This document shows positions 1 through 8,490 of a stretch of 64,000 nt of DNA, piece by piece. The stretch's first letter is position 1. Every line of letters begins with the position of its first letter. The translations under genes and the position numbers were made by a program. The DNA lies in contig NZ_CP113527.1 in the NCBI RefSeq assembly GCF_028877475.1, forward strand, positions 923,501 to 987,500, given 5' to 3'. This stretch comes from Lysinibacillus irui. GTDB taxonomy: Bacteria; Bacillota; Bacilli; Bacillales_A; Planococcaceae. Below the pieces are notes generated by a model that made no database searches, was not told the DNA's origin, and saw only the letters and a program-made list of their open reading frames with translations.

Positions 1-417
1 AATGATATTGGTGTAAAAACAGAATTAGCTACAGGTAGTTTAATTGAATTTAACTTATATAATGATATGAAAGATAACGATGATGCAGCTTTAGAGGCAT
101 TCTTCGGTTCATGGAGCATGGGTGCAGATCCAGATCCATCAGGATTATGGGGCAATGACGCAGAGTGGAACTTCGGTCGTTGGGTAGACGCGAAGAACCA
201 AGAATTATTAAATAAAGGCTTAAGTGAAGAAGCGTTTGATAAAGACAAACGTATGGCAACATATGTTGAATGGCAAAAACACTTCAATGAAGAATTACCA
301 GGTCTTCCATTATGGGAAAACTTAGATTTATATGGTATTAATAATCGATTACAAGGCGTTCATATCAACGCTGTTGGTTTCCAAACAGACGTTTATAAAT
401 GGAATATTAAAGAATAA
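1..417 (+). CDS. Peptide ABC transporter substrate-binding protein, C-terminal part (5' end outside window)
   Basis: The reading frame is open from base 1 to the TAA at 415-417, so only about 138 C-terminal residues are visible. The segment contains a 'GSWSMGADPDPSG' stretch and ends 'TDVYKWNIKE', typical of the C-terminal lobe of OppA/AppA/DppA-type (SBP family 5) extracellular peptide-binding lipoproteins. Two permease genes follow on the same strand, supporting an import function. The signal peptide and lipobox lie outside the window. ATPase genes are not seen downstream; they may lie upstream, as in the appDFABC order of B. subtilis. The substrate cannot be told. Confidence 0.85.
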   Translation, partial: NDIGVKTELATGSLIEFNLYNDMKDNDDAALEAFFGSWSMGADPDPSGLWGNDAEWNFGRWVDAKNQELLNKGLSEEAFDKDKRMATYVEWQKHFNEELPGLPLWENLDLYGINNRLQGVHINAVGFQTDVYKWNIKE

Positions 418-452
418 AATTTAGCTTTAAAATGAAAAGGCTATAACCTACT

Positions 453-478
453 ACTAAGTCCTCTTTAGAGGACTTAGT
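453..478 (+). terminator. Intercistronic 12-bp hairpin after the binding-protein gene
   Basis: A perfect 12-bp inverted repeat (453-464 with 467-478) with a 2-base loop sits between the binding-protein stop and the permease gene, followed by a short AT/T-rich stretch. It is more likely a partial terminator or 3' mRNA-stabilising structure than a full stop, because the permease genes would otherwise lack a promoter. Such hairpins often keep binding protein in excess over membrane subunits. Confidence 0.7.
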
Positions 479-507
479 TAGTAAATTTTTAGATAAGGAG
501 ACGTTAC

Positions 508-1473
508 ATGCTTCAATATACACTTCGACGATTACTTAGCATGATCCCATTGTTACTCCTTATTTCGTTGGTGGTATTCTTTTTAGCAAAAATGATGCCA
601 GGAGATGCATTTGCTGGTGAAATTGATCCTTCTAATACGAATCCACAATACATCGAAGAAATGAGAGAAAAATTAGGCTATAACGATCCAATTATCCAAC
701 AATATGGAAGATGGGTGGTTAATTTTGTACAAGGGGATTTTGGCAAATCAACTGTTTATAAAAAACCTGCTGCAGAGATTATTGCACAGCGTATTCCTAA
801 TACCATATTTTTAGCATTTACATCATTAGTCATTACCTACATATTTGCATTTTTTATGGGCATGTATGCTGGTAGAAAACCTTATACACTTGGGGACAAT
901 TTGATTGGAACGTACAATTATTTAGCATTAGCTATTCCATCATTTGTTGCGGGGATTGTGGCTATTTACTTCTTCTCATTTAAATTGGGGTGGTTCCCTT
1001 TCAATGGCTCTGTAGGCGTAGGTTTGGAGCCAGGAACTTTAGATTATTATGTGAGTAAATTCCATCATGTTTTATTACCTGCACTTATATTAGGGTTAAT
1101 GGGAACAGCTTCCTATACGCAATTTTTACGAAATGACATTATCGAAAATAGTAGAAAAGATTTTGTAAGAACTGCAAGAGCAAAGGGAACAAAAGAATCT
1201 AAAATTTACAATAAGCATATTTTACGTAATTCCATTATTCCATTAATTACGTTCCTTGGTTTTGATATTGCAACATTAATCAGTGGGGCAGTAATAACAG
1301 AAACAATCTTTACGTATCCTGGAATAGGTGCTCTCTTCCTAGAATCTGTAGGAAGAAGAGATTATGCAGTTATGATGTCGATTACTATGATACTTTCGTT
1401 TTTAACGCTTTTTGGAAATTTAATAGCGGATTTATTATACGGTATAGTAGATCCACGTATTAGATTGGATTAA
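508..1473 (+). CDS. Peptide ABC transporter permease (OppB/AppB type)
   Basis: A 321-residue integral membrane protein of the binding-protein-dependent transport inner-membrane family (BPD_transp_1). An N-terminal membrane segment (about residues 9-30) precedes a soluble stretch, then about five further hydrophobic segments. The EAA-type loop that contacts the ATPase is visible around 'RTARAKGTKESKI', and the C-terminus 'IVDPRIRLD' is characteristic of OppB/AppB/DppB proteins. It starts at ATG with AAGGAG upstream. It lies 90 bases after the binding-protein gene and 12 bases before the partner permease. I expect a heterodimeric channel with that partner. Subfamily (App versus Opp4) is uncertain. 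Confidence 0.9.
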   Translation: MLQYTLRRLLSMIPLLLLISLVVFFLAKMMPGDAFAGEIDPSNTNPQYIEEMREKLGYNDPIIQQYGRWVVNFVQGDFGKSTVYKKPAAEIIAQRIPNTIFLAFTSLVITYIFAFFMGMYAGRKPYTLGDNLIGTYNYLALAIPSFVAGIVAIYFFSFKLGWFPFNGSVGVGLEPGTLDYYVSKFHHVLLPALILGLMGTASYTQFLRNDIIENSRKDFVRTARAKGTKESKIYNKHILRNSIIPLITFLGFDIATLISGAVITETIFTYPGIGALFLESVGRRDYAVMMSITMILSFLTLFGNLIADLLYGIVDPRIRLD

Positions 1474-1485
1474 GGAGGGGGAATT

Positions 1486-2394
1486 ATGACATTGGTAACT
1501 AATCAAGAAGTTTTAACGCCAAAATCACCAAAGAAAAGCCCCTCGCCATGGGTAATAGCGAGACGAAAGTTCTTTAAAAATAAATTAGCGATGATTAGTC
1601 TTACTTTTCTACTACTAGTTATCATTTTATCGTTCCTTGCACCATATATTACGACAAAAGATATTGTACGGGTAGATTTTACAAAAATAAGTCAACCACC
1701 ATCTAGTGAAAATTGGTTGGGAACCGATACGAATGGGCGAGATGTCTTTACAAGAATGCTCTATGCTGGTAGATCATCCTTAACAGTAGGGTTAAGCTGT
1801 ATGTTCTTTATCGTGTTGATTGGAACGACAGTAGGTGCTATTTCAGGGTACTTTGGCGGTAAAATCGATCAAATTTTAATGAGATTTACTGATTTTGTCT
1901 TAATGTTTCCATTTATGATTTTTGTTATTGTTTTAAACACAATTCTTATTGGAAAAATATCCGGTCTTTGGACTCTAATTATTGTTATTTCGCTTCTATT
2001 GTGGGGCTCTGTTGCAAGGATTGTACGCAGTAGGGTGCTTGCTGAAAAAGAAAATGAATATATTCTAGCAGCACAATCAATTGGCTGTAAATCCTCGAAG
2101 ATTATTATTAAGCATTTACTACCAAATGTTGCCTCTACAATTATTGTACAAGCAACACTGTTAATGGCTGTAACAATCGTTGCTGAATCTGGGTTAAGTT
2201 TTATTGGGTTAGGTGTACCAGCAGATACGCCAAGCTGGGGGAATATGCTGTTTGAAGCTAGAAACTCAGATGTATTAAAGGATAAGCTTTGGATGTGGGT
2301 ACCACCTGCCACAGCTATTACATTAGTAATTTTATCTATTAACTTTATTGGAGAAGGCTTGAAAGATGCTTTAAATCCAAAGTCAAGAAGATAA
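1486..2394 (+). CDS. Peptide ABC transporter permease (OppC/AppC type)
   Basis: A 302-residue second permease subunit. It has the long cytoplasmic N-terminus typical of OppC/DppC (about 35 residues), a first membrane segment at about 36-55, the periplasmic 'WLGTDTNGRDVFTRMLYAGR' motif of the OppC_N family, and an EAA loop near 'LAAQSIGCKSSKII'. 'SGLSFIGLGVPADTPSWGNML' type residues follow in the usual place. An AGGAGGGG ribosome binding site precedes the ATG. It is the last gene of the operon and ends just before a strong hairpin. It pairs with the upstream permease. Confidence 0.9.
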   Translation: MTLVTNQEVLTPKSPKKSPSPWVIARRKFFKNKLAMISLTFLLLVIILSFLAPYITTKDIVRVDFTKISQPPSSENWLGTDTNGRDVFTRMLYAGRSSLTVGLSCMFFIVLIGTTVGAISGYFGGKIDQILMRFTDFVLMFPFMIFVIVLNTILIGKISGLWTLIIVISLLLWGSVARIVRSRVLAEKENEYILAAQSIGCKSSKIIIKHLLPNVASTIIVQATLLMAVTIVAESGLSFIGLGVPADTPSWGNMLFEARNSDVLKDKLWMWVPPATAITLVILSINFIGEGLKDALNPKSRR

Positions 2395-2408
2395 TAGGGT
2401 AAAAAATA

Positions 2409-2447
2409 GGCACCTTTAAATGTAATCATACTACATTTAAAGGTGCC
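2409..2447. terminator. Rho-independent terminator after the plus-strand transporter operon
   Basis: Sixteen-base arms 2409-2424 and 2432-2447 are perfectly complementary around a 7-base loop. The plus strand continues GAATTTTAT; on the minus strand the hairpin is followed by a T-rich run from 2408 down. It ends the plus-strand operon and may work in both directions, blocking read-through between the convergent operons. Confidence 0.85.
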
Positions 2448-2723
2448 GAATTTTATAAGGACATTCTATTTACTACATATAAATCAGCAAGCTCTAATAA
2501 GTATCGTCATTTTAATTGTGATTAAAGAGAGCATTTAGATCTACTGGTTTTGGACGTTGACAGGGTTAGAGGGAGGAGCTAGTACGACAAACGAGTACTA
2601 GCTAACACTACTGAAAAGACCCCGTAGCAAATGAATAGAGCCTATTTTTATGTGATCTAACTTTCTAGTAGGGGAATAGATAGAATTAAGTATTCATAGG
2701 TTTAGAAGACTTTAACGAGGGTA
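2448..2723. other. Gene-free convergent intergenic DNA with an unassigned hairpin (2577-2603)
   Basis: No credible open reading frame or ribosome binding site lies between the two convergent transporter operons. The one clear structure is a perfect 9-bp inverted repeat (2577-2585 with 2595-2603) with a 9-base loop and no T-tract, so it is not an obvious terminator. Its role is unknown. Confidence 0.5.
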
Positions 2724-2768
2724 TAAAATAAAAAAACTCCTATCACAGCTGTAAACTGCGACAGGAGT
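2724..2768 (-). terminator. Terminator of the oppABCDF operon
   Basis: On the minus strand, ACTCCTGTCGCAG pairs imperfectly with CTGTGATAGGAGT (2736-2768), followed at once by a run of T (the A-run at 2729-2736 on the plus strand). It lies just beyond the oppF stop codon and is a standard Rho-independent terminator. Confidence 0.85.
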
Positions 2769-2775
2769 GTCAATT

Positions 2776-3702
2776 TTATCGATTTGCAACCCATGTTTTC
2801 ACAAGATCGTTCGTACCGTACACGTAATGCTGGTCGCCTACTTCATGGTAGGTTGCACTTTCGTCAACCTCTGTATGCTTGTATGGAATACGTTGGCGAC
2901 GCTTCTCTGACATTGGATCAGGAAGAGGGATAGCTGATAATAAAGACTTTGTATACGGATGCACAGGATGATTGTAAATATCATCTGCTTTACCGATTTC
3001 CATGATTTTACCACGGTACATTACTGCAATACGATCACTGATGTATTTTACCATAGAAAGGTCATGGGCAATGAAAAGATATGTTAAGCCACGTTCTTTT
3101 TGAAGTTGCTTTAGTAAGTTAACAACTTGTGCTTGGATCGATACGTCAAGCGCAGAAATTGGCTCATCGGCAATGATGAACTTAGGATCTAAGCTTAGTG
3201 CACGTGCAATCCCAATACGCTGACGTTGACCGCCTGAGAATTCGTGTGCGTAACGATTTGCGTGTTCTTTGTTTAGACCAACAGCTTCAAGTAACTCTTG
3301 AATTTTCGCACGACGTTCCTTTTTATCCTTGTAAAGACCATGAATATCAAAGGCTTCACCAATGATTTCACCAGCTGTCATTCGAGGATTTAATGAAGCA
3401 TAAGGATCTTGGAAAATCATTTGCATTTGGCGGTTAAATTTCTTTAACTCACTTTTTGATTTTTTCCCATGGACATTTTCACCATCGAAAACAATCTCGC
3501 CACCTGTAATATCATATAATCGAATGATTGAACGACCAGTTGTTGACTTACCACAACCTGATTCACCCACAAGCCCAAGTGTTTCACCTTCGTAAACATC
3601 GAAGCTGATACCATCTACGGCTTTGATAGGATTACTTGGTGAACCAAAATGCTGCTTTAAATTTTTGATTTCAAGAATTTTTTTCGCACCAGTTTTAGTC
3701 AT
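2776..3702 (-). CDS. oppF: Oligopeptide ABC transporter ATP-binding protein OppF
   Basis: A 308-residue ABC ATPase. Walker A 'GESGCGKST', the signature '[15 protein letters not shown]' and Walker B 'FIIADEP' followed by '[10 protein letters not shown]' are all present, then the H-loop 'FIAHDLSMV'. The C-terminal extension with '[14 protein letters not shown]' is the oligo/dipeptide transporter C-terminal region. It is the last gene of the minus-strand operon, overlaps the end of oppD by 8 bases, and should pair with OppD to power peptide uptake through OppB/OppC. Length agrees with B. subtilis OppF. Confidence 0.95.
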   Translation of the reverse strand: MTKTGAKKILEIKNLKQHFGSPSNPIKAVDGISFDVYEGETLGLVGESGCGKSTTGRSIIRLYDITGGEIVFDGENVHGKKSKSELKKFNRQMQMIFQDPYASLNPRMTAGEIIGEAFDIHGLYKDKKERRAKIQELLEAVGLNKEHANRYAHEFSGGQRQRIGIARALSLDPKFIIADEPISALDVSIQAQVVNLLKQLQKERGLTYLFIAHDLSMVKYISDRIAVMYRGKIMEIGKADDIYNHPVHPYTKSLLSAIPLPDPMSEKRRQRIPYKHTEVDESATYHEVGDQHYVYGTNDLVKTWVANR

Positions 3703-4750
3703 TTTCTTGTGCCTCCTTTGCTAAATACCCTTCAATACGTTTAGCAACCGCATCTGGAAGAGGAATCTTCGGTGCATCAGGATGCAATAACCAAGTTTTT
3801 GCAAAATGCGTTTCGCTAACTTGGAACATTGGTGGTTCTTGTTCATAATCAATAGCCATCGCAAATTCATTACGAGCTGCAAATGCATCACCTTTAGGTG
3901 GATTCGTTAAATCTGGTGGTGAGCCTGGAATTGTACGTAAAAGCTCATCAGTATCATTATCTAAATCAGGCATCGAACCAAGTAGACCCCATGTATATGG
4001 GTGCTTTGGATTATAGAAAATATCATTCACAGTACCATATTCGACGATTTGTCCAGCATACATTACTGCTACACGGTCAGCAATATTAGCTACAACACCT
4101 AAATCGTGTGTAATGAAAATGATAGATGTTTTCGAACTCTTTTGAATTTCCTTCATTAGCTCTAAAATCTGTGCTTGAATGGTTACGTCTAGTGCTGTTG
4201 TTGGCTCATCGGCAATCAGAAGCTTAGGATCTGCTGCAAGAGCGATGGCGATGACAACACGTTGACGCATACCACCTGAAAACTCATGTGGATATTGATT
4301 ATAGCGTTTTTCAGGGAAGGGGATACCTACCTGTGATAAAAGCTCAATCGCACGTTTTTTTGCATCTGCTTTTGATATCTTTTTATGCTGCAAAATTACT
4401 TCAGTTATTTGACGTCCGACCTTCATAGTTGGATTCAAACTTGTCATTGGATCTTGGAAAATCATTGCAATTTCATTTCCGCGTACTTTAGACATTTCTT
4501 TATCAGATAACGGAACTAAATCACGGCCATTGAATAAAATTTGTCCTGACTCATAAATACCAGGTGGCTGTGGAATTAATTTCATTAACGCATTACTTGT
4601 AACACTTTTACCAGAACCAGATTCACCCACTATAGCGAGTGTTTCACCTTCCTTTAAATCGAAGTTAACACCACGTACAGCATGGACAAGTCCTGCATAA
4701 GTTTTAAAGTTAATTTTTAAATCTTTTACTTCTAAAATTGTTTTACTCAT
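3695..4750 (-). CDS. oppD: Oligopeptide ABC transporter ATP-binding protein OppD
   Basis: A 351-residue ABC ATPase with Walker A 'GESGSGKSVT', Q-loop 'MIFQDPMTSLNP', signature 'FSGGMRQRVVIA', Walker B 'LLIADEPTTALD' and switch 'ITHDLGVV'. The C-terminal oligopeptide-transporter segment carries 'HPYTWGLLGSMP' and 'PGSPPDLTNPPKGDAFAAR'. I chose the ATG at 4750 because GGAGG lies at ideal spacing; the GTG at 4759 would sit against that site. It closely resembles B. subtilis OppD as I recall it. It lies 13 bases after oppC and overlaps oppF. Confidence 0.95.
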   Translation of the reverse strand: MSKTILEVKDLKINFKTYAGLVHAVRGVNFDLKEGETLAIVGESGSGKSVTSNALMKLIPQPPGIYESGQILFNGRDLVPLSDKEMSKVRGNEIAMIFQDPMTSLNPTMKVGRQITEVILQHKKISKADAKKRAIELLSQVGIPFPEKRYNQYPHEFSGGMRQRVVIAIALAADPKLLIADEPTTALDVTIQAQILELMKEIQKSSKTSIIFITHDLGVVANIADRVAVMYAGQIVEYGTVNDIFYNPKHPYTWGLLGSMPDLDNDTDELLRTIPGSPPDLTNPPKGDAFAARNEFAMAIDYEQEPPMFQVSETHFAKTWLLHPDAPKIPLPDAVAKRIEGYLAKEAQEND

Positions 4751-4763
4751 CTCGGCCACCTCC

Positions 4764-5684
4764 TTATTTACGTAGTTTTGGATCTAGAGCATCACGTAAG
4801 CCGTCACCAACTGCATTGAATGCAAAGATTGTTAGTGAGATAAATACTGCTGGGAAAATCAAACGCCAAGGAGCATTGGCAATGGCTTTATTTCCTTCAG
4901 AGGCCATTGTACCCCATGAAGCTGTTGGAGCAGGAACCCCAAGACCAAGGTAACTTAGGAATGATTCAGTGAAAATAGCAGATGGAATTGTTAACGTCAT
5001 CGTTACTAAAATTGCACCAAGAGCATTCGGAACTAAGTGTTTAATGATTAAATGGCCTGTACTAGCACCTAATGTACGAGCAGCAAGAACATATTCTTGG
5101 TTTTTAATAGATAATACTTCACCACGAACGATACGTGCCATATTAATCCATCCAGTGATAGATAGGGCAATAATCATAGGGATTAAACCAGGTTGCATAA
5201 CAACTAATAGTACGATTACAACTAATAGATATGGTACTGCTGTTAAAACGTCGGCAATACGCATCATAATGTTATCGACACGACCACCTGCTAAGCCTGA
5301 AATACTTCCCCAAATAACACCGATAATTAAGTCAATAATCGCTGCGGCAATACCGATAAATAGGGAAATACGAGCCCCTTCCCAAATACGAACGAAAATG
5401 TCACGACCAAGATCATCCGTTCCAAACCAAAATTGTGCAGATGGTGGTGCATTGTAAAAACCTAGCTGATCACTTGCTTTGTATTGAGAAAAAATTGGTA
5501 CAAATGTAGCCATTAAAATAACAATGATTAAAATAATTATCCCAATGATGGCCATTTTGTTATGAGAGAAACGGAGAAATACTTCTTTCCAAAAGGAGAC
5601 TGATTTATCAGCTAATTTTTCCGTTGCTTCATGATTTCCACCAACAATTTTAAACTTATCTTTTTCAATTTGTTGCTGTGTCAT
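4764..5684 (-). CDS. oppC: Oligopeptide ABC transporter permease OppC
   Basis: A 306-residue permease. A cytoplasmic N-terminal tail of about 40 residues precedes the first membrane helix ('MAIIGIIILIIVILMATFVP'). The OppC_N motif 'FWFGTDDLGRDIFVRIWEGA' follows and the EAA loop is at 'LAARTLGASTGHLI'. It ends 'GDGLRDALDPKLRK', typical of OppC. Its start codon overlaps the oppB stop by one base (TAATG), indicating translational coupling. It should form the heterodimeric channel with OppB. Confidence 0.93.
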   Translation of the reverse strand: MTQQQIEKDKFKIVGGNHEATEKLADKSVSFWKEVFLRFSHNKMAIIGIIILIIVILMATFVPIFSQYKASDQLGFYNAPPSAQFWFGTDDLGRDIFVRIWEGARISLFIGIAAAIIDLIIGVIWGSISGLAGGRVDNIMMRIADVLTAVPYLLVVIVLLVVMQPGLIPMIIALSITGWINMARIVRGEVLSIKNQEYVLAARTLGASTGHLIIKHLVPNALGAILVTMTLTIPSAIFTESFLSYLGLGVPAPTASWGTMASEGNKAIANAPWRLIFPAVFISLTIFAFNAVGDGLRDALDPKLRK

Positions 5685-6613
5685 TATTTTTTCGCTCCTT
5701 TCAGTTTAATACGCGGATCAATCACACTATAAAGAATATCAACGATTAATACCGCAAATAAAAGGATGATAGAGTAGAACACTGTCGTACCCATAATGAC
5801 TGTATAGTCACGGTTTGTAATACTTTGAACGAAGTGTTTACCAAGTCCAGGAATAGCGAAAATTTGTTCAACAATGAAACTACCTGTTACAACACCAGCT
5901 GTTAATGGGCCGAGATATGTTACGACTGGTAGAAGGGCATTTCGTAAAGTATGTCGGAATACGATTGTCCATTTCCCAATACCTTTAGCGCGAGCCATTT
6001 TTACATAATCACTATTGTTTTGCTCAAGCATACTTGAACGTGTTAATTTTGCGATAAAGCCCATGTGTGAGAAAGCGATTGCAAAGGCAGGTAATATACT
6101 ATAAACAAAGCCTTTCCATCCACTAATTGGGAACCAACCTAACTTATAGGCTAAGAAATACTGCATTAAACCAGCTAAGATAAATGAAGGTACTGATATA
6201 AATAGCACCGCAAAGGACGTTGCCAAATAATCCGGGAACTTATTATGATATAGCGCGGAAACTACGCCAATTAAAATACCCAATCCAACTGCAAGTAGCA
6301 TAGCTTCAATCCCTAATGTTAAAGAAACAGGGAAACTTTCAGAAATCATATCATTTGTAGAACGCGCTTTATATTTCATTGACTCACCGAAATTGAAAGT
6401 GGCCGTATCGATTAAATAATCTTTATATTGTATATACCAAGGGTTATTTAATCCATACGTTTCGTTTAACTTCTCCTCGATTTGAGGTGGGAAATTACGT
6501 TCACTCGCGAAAGGACTACCAGGAGCGAGACGCATTAAGAAAAACGTAACAGTTACGATGACGAAAAGCGCGAGAAGTATATACATCAGCCTTTTCAAAA
6601 TATATTTAATCAC
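5684..6613 (-). CDS. oppB: Oligopeptide ABC transporter permease OppB
   Basis: A 309-residue permease with an N-terminal helix at about 9-30, the 'RLAPGSPFASERNFPP' segment, an EAA loop near 'MARAKGIGKWTIV', and the C-terminal 'VIDPRIKLKGAKK'. The start is GTG at 6613, preceded by GGAGGAG at good spacing. It follows oppA after 139 bases that contain a hairpin and a CodY-like site, so its expression relative to oppA may be set there. It forms a membrane channel with OppC. Confidence 0.93.
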   Translation of the reverse strand: MIKYILKRLMYILLALFVIVTVTFFLMRLAPGSPFASERNFPPQIEEKLNETYGLNNPWYIQYKDYLIDTATFNFGESMKYKARSTNDMISESFPVSLTLGIEAMLLAVGLGILIGVVSALYHNKFPDYLATSFAVLFISVPSFILAGLMQYFLAYKLGWFPISGWKGFVYSILPAFAIAFSHMGFIAKLTRSSMLEQNNSDYVKMARAKGIGKWTIVFRHTLRNALLPVVTYLGPLTAGVVTGSFIVEQIFAIPGLGKHFVQSITNRDYTVIMGTTVFYSIILLFAVLIVDILYSVIDPRIKLKGAKK

Positions 6614-6637
6614 ATAAAACTCCTCCTTCTATTTGTC

Positions 6638-6652
6638 AATTTTCAGACAAAT
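6638..6652 (-). promoter_or_regulatory. CodY-box-like site in the oppA-oppB gap
   Basis: The 15-mer AATTTTCAGACAAAT matches the CodY consensus AATTTTCWGAAAATT at 13 of 15 positions. It lies within a 7-bp inverted repeat (6631-6637 with 6646-6652), about 25 bases upstream of the oppB start. CodY control of peptide transporters is well known in Bacillales, but the position inside the operon is unusual and binding is unproven. Confidence 0.4.
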
Positions 6653-6672
6653 AAATGCCTTCGTATTTTAAA

Positions 6673-6712
6673 AAGAGCTGACCCGCGCCGTAGTGGCTAC
6701 GAGGCAGCTCTT
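6673..6712 (-). terminator. Intercistronic hairpin between oppA and oppB
   Basis: On the minus strand, AAGAGCTG and CAGCTCTT close a GC-rich hairpin with a second inner stem (GTAG/CTAC), followed by TTTTTAAAA. It looks like a leaky terminator or mRNA-stabilising structure that would let oppA be expressed above oppBCDF. Confidence 0.7.
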
Positions 6713-6752
6713 GCTGTAGAGCTAAAAAAGCAAGATAAAATAATATAAATAA

Positions 6753-8414
6753 TTATTTTTCTTCTACTACAACCTCTTTAAGTGGAATGTTACCAAGAAC
6801 ATCTGCTTGCATGTTTTTCACGTTATCGTGTACTACAGAAAGATTAGTGTAGTAGTAGATAGGTGCAACAGGTAAATCAGTCATGATAACTGACTCTGCT
6901 TGTTTTAGAAGCTCAAGACGTTTAGCAGGATCTGTTTCTAGGTTAGATTGATCTAATAACTTTTTATATTCTGGGTTTTCCCAACCAGTATCATTGTTAC
7001 CATTTTCAGCAGTATCATAGATTTCTAAGAATGTATATGCATCATTATAGTCACCAGTCCAGCCTAGACGTCCAGCTTGGTAGTCTAATTGATTAAGTTT
7101 CTCTAGGTAAACTTGCCATTCAGAGTTATCAAGACCTACCTTAATACCAAGGTTTTTCGTCCAGCCCTCTTGAATAAATTGAGCGATCGCAGCATGTGCT
7201 TCACTAGTGTTGAACGAAATGTTTACAGTGATTTCAGAAGGATCTTTAATACCAAGTTCTTTCATACCAGCTTCAAGTGCAGCTTTTGCACCTTCAATAT
7301 CGTTATCTTTGAAGTAACCACGGTCCTCTTCAAAACCACTAACAGCGATTGGCACCATACCTAATGCTGGTTTTTGCTCACCTTTAGTAATATTGTCAAT
7401 TAAACCTTGACGATCGATTGCTAAAGTTAACGCTTTACGAATGTTAGCGTTTCCAGTAAATTTATCTTTTGTATTTAGTTTATAAACATATACTGAAGCC
7501 TGGTCAGCAATATTTAATGAACCATCAGCTTTAAATCCTTCGATTGAATCAAGTGCAACAGATTGGTATGGAGCACCAAGATAATCAATTTCGCCAGCTT
7601 TAAACATTGTAGCAGCAGTTGTTTCAGATTCAACCATACCGATATTAATTGTCTCTAAAGAAACTTTATCTGCATCCCAATATTCTGGGTTTTTCTTTAA
7701 TACGATTGCGTCGTTGTGTCTCCATTCACCTAAAGTGAATGGTCCGTTTGTTACATAGTCATCACCAGCATCTGTATACCACTCATCATTACCTTCAACT
7801 ACTTTTTGGTTTAATGGTGCGTATGTTTTGAATGCTGTTAATTCTAAGAAGTAAGGTGTTGGGTTTTCTAATGTTACGACTAATGTTTTGTCATCTTCTG
7901 CTTTAACACCTACGTCATCAGCAGAACCTTCACCGTTGTTATACGCGGCAGCACCTTTAATTGGGTAAAAAATTGAAGCATACTCAGAAAGATTATCTGG
8001 GTTTAATGCCCATTTCCATGCATATTCAAAGTCCTTTGCCGTTACTGGATCTCCATTTGACCATTTATTATCACGTATTGTGAATGTGTAAGTTTTTTGG
8101 TCCTCGCTAATCGTCCAGTCAGAAGCTGCAGCAGCAACTGGTTTAGCATTTTCATCTAATGTTGTTAAATTTTCAAATACATTTGTAAGAATAGCACTAG
8201 AAGTTGTATCAGTTGCTAATCCTGGGTGTAATGATGGTGGCTCAGAAGTTACTACTAAGTTTAATTCGCCGCCTGAAGTTGTTTCAGATGTACCTGAATC
8301 TTTTCCATCGTCTTTTGATTTTTCAGACGAATCTCCACCGAAGCCACATGCAGCAAGTACTAAAGAAAATACTGCAAGAACTGTTAGTAATAAAAACTTT
8401 TTGTTTTTATTCAT
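6753..8414 (-). CDS. oppA: Oligopeptide-binding lipoprotein OppA
   Basis: A 553-residue extracellular binding protein of the SBP family 5. The N-terminus has a lysine-rich n-region, a hydrophobic core and the lipobox L20-A-A-C23, so it should be lipid-anchored at Cys23 after signal peptidase II cleavage. A Ser/Lys/Asp/Gly-rich linker follows. Family hallmarks include 'NVFENLTTLDENAKPV', 'FTIRDNKWSNGDPVTAKDF' and 'ALTLAIDRQGLIDNI'. AAGGGGG precedes the ATG. First gene of oppABCDF; it delivers peptides to OppBC. In B. subtilis the homologous system also imports signalling peptides, which may apply here. Confidence 0.95.
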   Translation of the reverse strand: MNKNKKFLLLTVLAVFSLVLAACGFGGDSSEKSKDDGKDSGTSETTSGGELNLVVTSEPPSLHPGLATDTTSSAILTNVFENLTTLDENAKPVAAAASDWTISEDQKTYTFTIRDNKWSNGDPVTAKDFEYAWKWALNPDNLSEYASIFYPIKGAAAYNNGEGSADDVGVKAEDDKTLVVTLENPTPYFLELTAFKTYAPLNQKVVEGNDEWYTDAGDDYVTNGPFTLGEWRHNDAIVLKKNPEYWDADKVSLETINIGMVESETTAATMFKAGEIDYLGAPYQSVALDSIEGFKADGSLNIADQASVYVYKLNTKDKFTGNANIRKALTLAIDRQGLIDNITKGEQKPALGMVPIAVSGFEEDRGYFKDNDIEGAKAALEAGMKELGIKDPSEITVNISFNTSEAHAAIAQFIQEGWTKNLGIKVGLDNSEWQVYLEKLNQLDYQAGRLGWTGDYNDAYTFLEIYDTAENGNNDTGWENPEYKKLLDQSNLETDPAKRLELLKQAESVIMTDLPVAPIYYYTNLSVVHDNVKNMQADVLGNIPLKEVVVEEK

Positions 8415-8462
8415 GTGAATCCCCCTTATACAATTTTTAAGCCTTTTGTGAAGCTCCTATTT

Positions 8463-8490
8463 AATATACCAAAAAAATCATTGTGCACAA
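8463..8490 (-). promoter_or_regulatory. Possible sigma-A promoter of oppABCDF
   Basis: On the minus strand, TTGTGC (8485-8490) and TATATT (8463-8468) are separated by 16 bases, about 50 bases upstream of the oppA start. The -10 is good and the -35 moderate. No other promoter-like pair nearer the gene was seen. Confidence 0.45.

Noticed and set aside
1869-2429. Long minus-strand open frame opposite the second permease
   Set aside because: Antisense shadow of a clear membrane-protein gene; no ribosome binding site and no family motifs.
4969-5457. 162-codon plus-strand open frame opposite oppC
   Set aside because: Antisense shadow of oppC with no start signals.
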